Origin: Hirudinaria manillensis
Taxonomy: Eukaryota > Annelida > Clitellata > Hirudinida > Hirudinidae
Direction of reading: 5' to 3'
DNA length: 64,000 bases
NCBI GenBank assembly: GCA_034509925.1
Contig: CM067527.1
Coordinates: 5,142,501 to 5,206,500, forward strand
A program made the position numbers and the translations under genes. The first letter of the stretch is position 1. Each line of letters begins with the position of its first letter. Under the pieces are notes generated by a model. That model was not told the origin of the DNA. It saw only the letters and a program-made list of their open reading frames with translations, and did not search any database. This document shows positions 30,001 to 38,443 of the stretch, one piece after another.

Positions 30001-33000
30001 TCCAGTCGTAAAGGTAACTCCAGTGGTGACCAAAGAAGAAGAAGTCGAGACTACAGCTCCTGTTCCGGAAGTAACAACTGTTGTCGAGGTGAATCTCAAT
30101 ATATGCGAGTATCTTTCGAATCATGCTTAATCTATAATTGTTCCGTCAGGTCTCGACTGCCGAAGCTACGACGGAAGCGGCTGAAGTGACGACTACACCG
30201 GTCGAGGAAGTTGTCGTAACCGAACCTCCCGTGGCGGTCGAGGTTACAACAGAGGTGAATTGTTGATTTTGATCCCATGACGTTTTAGGACGCTAACACA
30301 TTGTTTCAATGCTGCAGCCGGAAGCAAGCGGAGAAGTGGTGGAAGTCGTCACCGAGGAAGTGACAACGCCGGTGGTCGAGGTTCCGGTAGAAGTCACGAC
30401 TCCAGTCGTAAAGGTAACTCCAGTGGTGACCAAAGAAGAAGAAGTCGAGACTACAGCTCCTGTTCCGGAAGTAACAACTGTTGTCGAGGTGAATCTCAAT
30501 ATATGCGAGTATCTTTCGAATCATGCTTAATTCATAATTGTTCCGTCAGGTCTCGACTGCCGAAGCTACGACGGAAGCGGCTGAAGTGACGACTACACCG
30601 GTCGAGGAAGTTGTCGTAACCGAACCTCCCGTGGCGGTCGAGGTTACAACAGAGGTGAATTGTTGATTTTGATCCCATGACGTTTTAGGACGCTAACACA
30701 TTGTTTCAATGCTGCAGCCGGAAGCAAGCGGAGAAGTGGTGGAAGTCGTCACCGAGGAAGTGACCACGCCGGTGGTCGAGGTTCCGGTAGAAGTCACGAC
30801 TCCAGTCGTAAAGGTAACTCCAGTGGTGACCAAAGAAGAAGAAGAAGTCGAGACTACAGCTCCTGTTCCGGAAGTAACAACTGTTGTCGAGGTGAATCTC
30901 AATATATGCGAGTATCTTTCGAATCATGCTTAATCTATAATTGTTCCGTCAGGTCTCGACTGCCGAAGCTACGACGGAAGCGGCTGAAGTGACGACTACA
31001 CCGGTCGAGGAAGTTGTCGTAACCGAACCTCCCGTGGCGGTCGAGGTTACAACAGAGGTGAATTGTTGATTTTGATCCCATGACGTTTTAGGACGCTAAC
31101 ACATTGTTTCAATGCTGCAGCCGGAAGCAAGCGGAGAAGTGGTGGAAGTCGTCACCGAGGAAGTGACCACGCCGGTGGTCGAGGTTCCGGTAGAAGTCAC
31201 GACTCCAGTCGTAAAGGTAACTCCAGTGGTGACCAAAGAAGAAGAAGAAGTCGAGACTACAGCTCCTGTTCCGGAAGTAACAACTGTTGTCGAGGTGAAT
31301 CTCAATATATGCGAGTATCTTTCGAATCATGCTTAATCTATAATTGTTCCGTCAGGTCTCGACTGCCGAAGCTACGACGGAAGCGGCTGAAGTGACGACT
31401 ACACCGGTCGAGGAAGTTGTCGTAACCGAACCTCCCGTGGCGGTCGAGGTTACAACAGAGGTGAATTGTTGATTTTGATCCCATGACGTTTTAGGACGCT
31501 AACACATTGTTTCAATGCTGCAGCCGGAAGCAAGCGGAGAAGTGGTGGAAGTCGTCACCGAGGAAGTGACCACGCCGGTGGTCGAGGTTCCGGTAGAAGT
31601 CACGACTCCAGTCGTAAAGGTAACTCCAGTGGTGACCAAAGAAGAAGAAGTCGAGACTACAGCTCCTGTTCCGGAAGTAACAACAGTTGTCGAGGTGAAT
31701 CTCAATATATGCGAGTATCTTTCGAATCATGCTTAATTCATAATTGTTCCGTCAGGTCTCGACTGCCGAAGCTACGACGGAAGCGGCTGAAGTGACGACT
31801 ACACCGGTCGAGGAAGTTGTCGTAACCGAACCTCCCGTGGCGGTCGAGGTTACAACAGAGGTGAATTGTTGATTTTGATCCCATGACGTTTTAGGACGCT
31901 AACACATTGTTTCAATGCTGCAGCCGGAAGCAAGCGGAGAAGTGGTGGAAGTCGTCACCGAGGAAGTGACAACGCCGGTCGAGGTTCCGGTAGAAGTCAC
32001 GACTCCAGTCGTAAAGGTAACTCCAGTGGTGACCAAAGAAGAAGAAGAAGTCGAGACTACAGCTCCTGTTCCGGAAGTAACAACTGTTGTCGAGGTGAAT
32101 CTCAATATATGCGAGTATCTTTCGAATCATGCTTAATCTATAATTGTTCCGTCAGGTCTCGACTGCCGAAGCTACGACGGAAGCGGCTGAAGTGACGACT
32201 ACACCGGTCGAGGAAGTTGTCGTAACCGAACCTCCCGTGGCGGTCGAGGTTACAACAGAGGTGAATTGTTGATTTTGATCCCATGACGTTTTAGGACGCT
32301 AACACATTGTTTCAATGCTGCAGCCGGAAGCAAGCGGAGAAGTGGTGGAAGTCGTCACCGAGGAAGTGACAACGCCGGTCGAGGTTCCGGTAGAAGTCAC
32401 GACTCCAGTCGTAAAGGTAACTCCAGTGGTGACCAAAGAAGAAGAAGAAGTCGAGACTACAGCTCCTGTTCCGGAAGTAACAACTGTTGTCGAGGTGAAT
32501 CTCAATATATGCGAGTATCTTTCGAATCATGCTTAATCTATAATTGTTCCGTCAGGTCTCGACTGCCGAAGCTACGACGGAAGCGGCTGAAGTGACGACT
32601 ACACCGGTCGAGGAAGTTGTCGTAACCGAACCTCCCGTGGCGGTCGAGGTTACACCAGAGGTGAATTGTTGATTTTGATCCCATGACGTTTTAGGACGCT
32701 AAAACATTGTTTCAATGCTGCAGCCGGAAGCAAGCGGAGAAGTGGTGGAAGTCGTCACCGAGGAAGTGACCACGCCGGTCGAGGTTCCGGTAGAAGTCAC
32801 GACTCCAGTCGTAAAGGTAACTCCAGTGGTGACCAAAGAAGAAGAAGAAGTCGAGACTACAGCTCCTGTTCCGGAAGTAACAACTGTTGTCGAGGTGAAT
32901 CTCAATATATGCGAGTATCTTTCGAATCATGCTTAATCTATAATTGTTCCGTCAGGTCTCGACTGCCGAAGCTACGACGGAAGCGGCTGAAGTGACGACT

Positions 33001-36000
33001 ACACCGGTCGAGGAAGTTGTCGTAACCGAACCTCCCGTGGCGGTCGAGGTTACACCAGAGGTGAATTGTTGATTTTGATCCCATGACGTTTTAGGACGCT
33101 AAAACATTGTTTCAATGCTGCAGCCGGAAGCAAGCGGATATTTGGTGGAAGTCGTCACCGCGGAAGTGACCACGCCGGTGGTCGAGGTTCCGGTAGAAGT
33201 CACGACTCCAGTCGTAAAGGTAACTCCAGTGGTGACCAAAGAAGAAGAAGAAGTCGAGACTACAGCTCCTGTTCCGGAAGTAACAACTGTTGTCGAGGTG
33301 AATCTCAATATATGCGAGTATCTTTCGAATCATGCTTAATCTATAATTGTTCCGTCAGGTCTCGACTGCCGAAGCTACGACGGAAGCGGCTGAAGTGACG
33401 ACTACACCGGTCGAGGAAGTTGTCGTAACCGAACCTCCCGTGGCGGTCGAGGTTACAACAGAGGTGAATTGTTGATTTTGATCCCATGACGTTTTAGGAC
33501 GCTAACACATTGTTTCAATGCTGCAGCCGGAAGCAAGCGGAGAAGTGGTGGAAGTCGTCACCGAGGAAGTGACCACGCCGGTCGAGGTTCCGGTAGAAGT
33601 CACGACTCCAGTCGTAAAGGTAACTCCAGTGGTGACCAAAGAAGAAGAAGAAGTCGAGACTACAGCTCCTGTTCCGGAAGTAACAACTGTTGTCGAGGTG
33701 AATCTCAATATATGCGAGTATCTTTCGAATCATGCTTAATCTATAATTGTTCCGTCAGGTCTCGACTGCCGAAGCTACGACGGAAGCGGCTGAAGTGACG
33801 ACTACACCGGTCGAGGAAGTTGTCGTAACCGAACCTCCCGTGGCGGTCGAGGTTACACCAGAGGTGAATTGTTGATTTTGATCCCATGACGTTTTAGATC
33901 GCTAACACATTGTTTCACTGCTTCAGCCGGAAGCAGTCGGAGAAGTGACTGAAGTCGTCACCGAGGATGTGACCACGCCGGTCGAGGTTCCGGTAGAAGT
34001 CACGACTCCAGTCGTAAAGGTAACTCCAGTGGTGACCAAAGAAGAAGAAGAAGTCGAGACTACAGCTCCTGTTCCGGAAGTAACAACTGTTGTCGAGGTG
34101 AATCTCAATATATGCGAGTATCTTTCGAATCATGCTTAATCTATAATTGTTCCGTCAGGTCTCGACTGCCGAAGCTACGACGGAAGCGGCTGAAGTGACG
34201 ACTACACCGGTCGAGGAAGTTGTCGTAACCGAACCTCCCGTGGCGGTCGAGGTTACAACAGAGGTGAATTGTTGATTTTGATCCCATGACGTTTTAGGAC
34301 GCTAACACATTGTTTCAATGCTGCAGCCGGAAGCAAGCGGAGAAGTGGTGGAAGTCGTCACCGAGGAAGTGACAACGCCGGTCGAGGTTCCGGTAGAAGT
34401 CACGACTCCAGTCGTAAAGGTAACTCCAGTGGTGACCAAAGAAGAAGAAGAAGTCGAGACTACAGCTCCTGTTCCGGAAGTAACAACTGTTGTCGAGGTG
34501 AATCTCAATATATGCGAGTATCTTTCGAATCATGCTTAATCTATAATTGTTCCGTCAGGTCTCGACTGCCGAAGCTACGACGGAAGCGGCTGAAGTGACG
34601 ACTACACCGGTCGAGGAAGTTGTCGTAACCGAACCTCCCGTGGCGGTCGAGGTTACACCAGAGGTGAATTGTTGATTTTGATCCCATGACGTTTTAGATC
34701 GCTAACACATTGTTTCACTGCTTCAGCCGGAAGCAGTCGGAGAAGTGACTGAAGTCGTCACCGAGGATGTGACCACGCCGGTCGAGGTTCCGGTAGAAGT
34801 CACGACTCCAGTCGTAAAGGTAACTCCAGTGGTGACCAAAGAAGAAGAAGAAGTCGAGACTACAGCTCCTGTTCCGGAAGTAACAACTGTTGTCGAGGTG
34901 AATCTCAATATATGCGAGTATCTTTCGAATCATGCTTAATCTATAATTGTTCCGTCAGGTCTCGACTGCCGAAGCTACGACGGAAGCGGCTGAAGTGACG
35001 ACTACACCGGTCGAGGAAGTTGTCGTAACCGAACCTCCCGTGGCGGTCGAGGTTACACCAGAGGTGAATTGTTGATTTTGATCCCATGACGTTTTAGATC
35101 GCTAACACATTGTTTCACTGCTTCAGCCGGAAGCAGTCGGAGAAGTGACTGAAGTCGTCACCGAGGATGTGACCACGCCGGTCGAGGTTCCGGTAGAAGT
35201 CACGACTCCAGTCGTAAAGGTAACTCCAGTGGTGACCAAAGAAGAAGAAGAAGTCGAGACTACAGCTCCTGTTCCGGAAGTAACAACTGTTGTCGAGGTG
35301 AATCTCAATATATGCGAGTATCTTTCGAATCATGCTTAATCTATAATTGTTCCGTCAGGTCTCGACTGCCGAAGCTACGACGGAAGCGGCTGAAGTGACG
35401 ACTACACCGGTCGAGGAAGTTGTCGTAACCGAATCTCCCGTGGCGGTCGAGGTTACACCAGAGGTGAATTGTTGATTTTGATCCCATGACGTTTTAGGAC
35501 GCTAACACATTGTTTCAATGCTGCAGCCGGAAGCAAGCGGAGAAGTGTTGGAAGTCGTCACCGAGGAATTGACAACGCCGGTGGTCGAGGTTCCGGTAGA
35601 AGTCACGACTCCAGTCGTAAAGGTAACTCCAGTGGTGACCAAAGAAGAAGAAGTCGAGACTACAGCTCCTGGTCCGGAAGTAACAACAGTTGTCGAGGTG
35701 AATCTCAATATATGCGAGTATCTTTCGAATCATGCTTAATTTATAATTGTTCCGTCAGGTCTCGACTGCCGAAGCTACGACGGAAGCGGCTGAAGTGACG
35801 ACTACACCGGTAGAGAAATTTGTCGTAACCGAACCTCCCGTGGCGGTCGTCGTGGTTACAACAGAGGTGAATTGTTGATTTTGATCCCATGACTTTTTAG
35901 ATCGCTAACGCATTGTTTCAATTCTTCAGTCGGAAGCAGTCGGAGAAGTGACTGAAGTCGTCACCGAGGATGTGACCACACCGGTGGTCGAGGTTCCGGT

Positions 36001-38443
36001 AGAAGAAACGACTCCAGTCGTAAAGGTAACTCCAGTGGTGACCAAAGAAGAAGTCGAGACTACAGCTCCTGTTCCGGAAGTAACAACAGTTGTCGAAGTG
36101 AATCTCAATATATGCGAGTGTCTTTCGAATCATGCTTAATTTATAATTGTTCCGTCAGGTCTGGACTGCCGAAGCTACGACGGAAGCGGCTGAAGTGACG
36201 ACTACAACGGTCGAGAAAGAGGATGTTGTTACCGAACCTCCTGCGGCGGTCGTCGAAGTCACGGCAGAGGTGAATTGCCGAGTTTGATTTCATTATTTTA
36301 TTTACGCTTGCATGCCTCTTTCACTGGGGTTTGAGTCAAAGAAAGAAAATTGAAACCAATTAATTAATTGCGCCGTTGTTGGGGTTTGCTGTCTCTACTA
36401 CTGTCGTATTGGTAATTCCAGATGTGAGCGCTTAACAAATTTTGATAACCCTATTTTTCATCTCATTCAGGTTTCGACTTCCTCATCTTCCACTGAACCA
36501 ACTGTATTAAGGAGCAGTACGCCCACATCTTCATATGCTAATAAAACGTTTATTCCCGAAATTTCCAGAGATTGCTTCGTTTTGGATCCTAAGGTTTACA
36601 TTCTTGAATTTTCTTTCTTTTTTGGATATAAATTTTTTTGTTAACTTGGCTTTTATGTTTTGCCGTGTTTTATTTATCTTGTCTTTTTTTTTATAATTTT
36701 ACTTGTGTTATTCAGGTTATGGTTGTAGAATCTGAAAGAAATCTTATTTCTGACGGAGATAAATTCCCATTCGGTACTCTGGTTCTGACACAAGACGAAC
36801 AGATTCTTTATTTGAAACTATCCGATTCTTTTGTGGTTATTCCTGTTAGTGTGAAATTCTTAAATTTTCTGTTACTGATTACTACAATTTAACAATTATT
36901 TGATAGTACGAGAGCCACAGAATATTTCCAGGCAAAAAGGAAATTAAAGTAATTTTTGAACAACTTTTTTGAACCTGTCATATGCAAAATATTATTTGTT
37001 TTCTTACATAAGTTATTAATCTTTTAATTTTTTTCCAGATTCCGACCACAGCAAGTCCTGAAAAAGTTGGTCCATATAGCATTTTGACTTATTTGAATTA
37101 TTTCCGATTACACTATAATTAAAAGCGGTGCCATTACTATACGTATTTGACCCAATTCCAGTTTGATAAACTTTACGGACACAAAAATTAAGTGGTTTAT
37201 TTTGAATAAAGTCCTAAATGCTACTAACGAATTTACCAAATTTATAGAAAAAGAAGCTTTTTTAGACAATTTAATGAAATTGTGAAATATAAAAATTACA
37301 TAAATCAGTCAGAAATGTTCAATCCATTAAAAGCTATCTTTATCCAAATAATAATTATAGGAAAGTCAATAACACATTTTGTATATTTTCTAATTAATTA
37401 ATTCTATATTTTGATAAATCCAGCAAAGGTCCCAAAATCTTTCAACTAGTTTTTTCCATCCCTTATTAAAAACATTTTTCGATTTCGAAATATGTCATGA
37501 AGAATACTAGGGGTGGTAAGACATGTTCCACTGTCCTTATCAGCGTAGTGCAAAAACCAATTGTTACATTGATTAATAATGTTATTAGTTGGGTTTATTG
37601 AATTCAATTTTATTTCAGCGTCGACTTCATATTTATGCCGCAAATCATCCGCAAGACGGGAACATGGGTGGACTGTCCGGAGCAGATTATATATGCTACA
37701 AACAAGCTAAACAAGCAAATCTGGGTGGCACCTACAGATCTTTCCTGTCCTTCATAACCCAAGATCTGTTTTCCGTCGTCAACTTCGATCATATGAACGT
37801 TCCTATTTACAATGGAGAGGTTAAATTTAAATTAAATGTATTAAAATAATGCGATTAATGTTATACAATTTATTAATTGTATATATTGGATAAAATCTAA
37901 TTCATCTATTAATCAGTGCATCATTATTAATTTCGTGATTACGAAGCAATTAATATTATTATTTAACAAGTTATAAATGAATTGTTTCGTAACGAGTTAA
38001 ATAATATCTTGGAATAGGGAGAATTGTTGGTAACATCATGGCTGGATCTATTCGATGGCGGAAATGGTAATCTGGAGCCTTGGGCCAAAATTTTATCCTT
38101 CGACGGACGTGATGTTTTAACAGACCCTTCCTGGTGAGTTATTTATAAAGCTCATTAGCAAATGTTCAAACTAAACATACTTATAATTTCAACCAAAGAC
38201 TGTGCATAAATTCATTTAATTTACGTTTATAGGCCGATTAAAAGCGCCTGGCATGGATCAGACAGATTTGGAATAAGACAAGATACAGAAATGTGTCGAG
38301 GCTGGAACAGCAACCATCGCATTTCATATGGTATATCCACACCACTTGAGATGCACCAGTTGGCCGGTCAAGAGAAACAGTCTTGTGATAGAGCTCTCAT
38401 TTTGCTTTGTGTTCAAATTTCGTCAGTTTCTTCAACACAATGA
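1..38443 (+). CDS. Mp: Giant multiplexin-like (collagen XV/XVIII family) gene, 3' part: exon-repeat array, trimerization domain and endostatin
   Basis: Multi-exon gene entering from the left edge; the N-terminus is not in the window. From 5' to 3' it has a 38-nt tail of one A exon, then 90 full A exons and 91 B exons in a tandem array (to 36269), followed by unique exons 36471-36593, 36716-36844, 37039-37065, 37619-37819, 38018-38133 and 38233-38443 (stop TGA 38441-38443). All junctions are GT-AG. Phase is 0 throughout except the last junction (phase 2, inside a Trp codon). The unique exons give a Ser/Thr-rich linker, the multiplexin trimerization domain (pattern FPFGTLVLTQDEQILYLKL) and a full endostatin domain with its four cysteines. 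Multiplexins are basement-membrane collagens, so a secreted matrix protein is expected. No Gly-X-Y collagen triplets occur anywhere in the visible part; a triple helix could lie upstream. Family identity rests on the C-terminus and is strong. That the array belongs to the same transcript follows from continuous phase-0 splice sites and is inferred. Confidence 0.88.
268..670 (+). repeat. Mp: Reference cassette: exon A, intron 1, exon B, intron 2
   Basis: The first complete unit. Exon A 268-441 (58 codons) starts after ctgcag with CCG GAA GCA and ends GTC GAG before GTGAAT. Intron 1 is 442-502 (61 bp), ending ttccgtcag. Exon B 503-607 (35 codons) starts GTC TCG ACT and ends ACA ACA GAG before GTGAAT. 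Intron 2 is 608-670 (63 bp) and carries a textbook branch-point sequence, gctaac, about 28 bp before its acceptor. Both donors share the same GAG/GTGAAT context. The in-frame ATG just before exon A (259) lies inside the intron and is not a start. Both exons are phase 0-0, so each can be skipped without a frameshift. Confidence 0.9.
5077..5248 (+). other. Frameshifted A exon (unit 13)
   Basis: Reads CCGGGTCGAG where other copies read CCGGTGGTCGAG or CCGGTCGAG, so the exon is 172 nt rather than 174 or 171. If included, translation shifts frame and meets TGA early in the following B exon. The sequence is intermediate between the two common length alleles, suggesting consensus error. Alternatives are a true decayed exon that is skipped. 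Confidence 0.85.
6281..6449 (+). other. Frameshifted A exon (unit 16)
   Basis: Same CCGGGTCGAG lesion as unit 13 but on the three-Glu background, giving 169 nt (not divisible by three). The lesion on a different background argues either for independent errors at one ambiguous site or for spread of a defective allele. Confidence 0.85.
9488..9659 (+). other. Frameshifted A exon (unit 24)
   Basis: Carries CCGGGTCGAG and is 172 nt, on the four-Glu background with the ttcata form of intron 1. Its inclusion would put a stop in the next B exon. Confidence 0.85.
14301..14472 (+). other. Frameshifted A exon (unit 36)
   Basis: Carries CCGGGTCGAG and is 172 nt, here with the tctata form of intron 1. 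This is the last of the four frameshifted copies; none is seen between here and the 3' end of the array. Confidence 0.85.
32651..36269 (+). repeat. Mp: Divergent 3' edge of the cassette array (units 82-90)
   Basis: From about 32651 the copies accumulate changes absent from the core. Exon B ends ACA CCA GAG (for example 32653, 33053, 33853, 34653). Intron 2 changes to gctaaaac before units 82-83. Unit 83 has a Tyr-Leu and an Ala substitution in exon A. Units 85, 87, 88 and 90 share an alternative acceptor region (ttcag) and a GCA GTC GGA start. Units 89 and 90 change further, and their B exons grow to 36 (35759-35866) and 37 codons (36159-36269). Unit 90 has only two Glu codons (A exon 35930-36097, 56 codons). 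All remain in frame with intact GT-AG sites. Increasing divergence towards an array boundary is the known outcome of unequal exchange. Confidence 0.9.
36471..36593 (+). CDS. Mp: Multiplexin linker exon (Ser/Thr-rich) after the array
   Basis: A 41-codon exon from ttcag/GTTTCGACT to CCT AAG/gtttac. Its first codons (Val-Ser-Thr) match the start of the array B exon (GTCTCGACT), suggesting a common origin. The rest is Ser/Thr/Pro-rich and ends with a single cysteine in RDCFVLDPK. It is phase 0 on both sides. A 201-bp intron separates it from the last repeat exon. Confidence 0.8.
36716..36844 (+). CDS. Mp: Multiplexin NC1 trimerization domain exon
   Basis: A 43-codon exon from ttcag/GTTATGGTT to ATT CCT/gttagt. 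It fits the collagen XV/XVIII trimerization domain, a compact beta-sheet fold that assembles three chains. The pattern of hydrophobic residues, P-x-GTLV, DEQ-x-LYLKL and F-x-VIP matches the family's P-x-G-x-L, E-E-LYVRV and F-x-K-x-Q-L. The family match is from memory and no alignment was run. It is phase 0 at both ends. Confidence 0.8.
37039..37065 (+). CDS. Mp: 27-nt micro-exon between trimerization and endostatin domains
   Basis: A nine-codon exon (IPTTASPEK) between ttttccag and gttggt. It was chosen because it joins the phase-0 trimerization exon to the phase-0 endostatin exon. Reading on without splicing meets TAA after 27 codons. This segment is the hinge, which in the family is protease-sensitive. 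The donor AAA/gttggt is weak, so the exact end is the least certain junction of the gene. The following intron (37066-37618) holds nothing recognisable. Confidence 0.6.
37619..38443 (+). CDS. Mp: Endostatin domain (three exons)
   Basis: Exons 37619-37819, 38018-38133 and 38233-38443 encode the C-terminal endostatin (C-type-lectin-like) domain. Diagnostic segments are LHIYAANHPQDGNMGG, GADYICYKQA, GGTYRSFLS and QDLFSVV, then ILSFDGRDVL, then WHGSD and CRGW, and a final SCDRALILLCVQ. The four family cysteines are present (YIC, EMC, QSC, LLC). Of the N-terminal zinc ligands known in mammalian endostatin, only the His of the LH motif is evident; the first two His are absent. The protein ends SSVSSTQ. 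In mammals endostatin is released by proteolysis and modulates angiogenesis; in invertebrates the domain acts in nervous system and basement membrane. Confidence 0.92.

Larger units (their letters stand above)
1..36269 (+). repeat. Mp: Tandem array of about 91 two-exon coding cassettes (397-404 bp unit)
   Basis: Successive A exons begin at 268, 671, 1071, 1468 and so on to 35930. Unit length is 397, 400 or 403 bp depending on two codon-length polymorphisms: one or two Val codons after CCG, and three or four Glu codons after AAA. Odd lengths of 398, 401 and 404 come from single aberrant copies. Copies are almost identical over exons and introns alike until about 32650. Each cassette adds about 91-93 residues rich in Val, Thr, Glu and Pro, with recurring motifs such as VEVTTPVV and TTAPVPEV, net acidic and with no cysteines. 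Known comparison: Thr/Pro-rich spacers in matrix proteins are often O-glycosylated, and PEVK-type sequence is extensible; either role here is inference. The array is clearly more GC-rich than the AT-rich flanks. Copy number is a minimum, and assembly collapse or expansion is possible. Confidence 0.95.

Noticed and set aside
243..36139. Hundreds of 60-93-codon ORFs on both strands in each array unit
   Set aside because: They are shadows of the cassette. Plus-strand ones start at an intronic ATG and run through exon A into intron 1. Minus-strand ones are antisense readings of Val/Thr/Glu codons.
1..36269. CRISPR array, satellite DNA or rDNA-like tandem repeat
   Set aside because: Units are about 400 bp with clear exon-intron structure, coding bias and an in-frame link to a known domain; there are no spacers.
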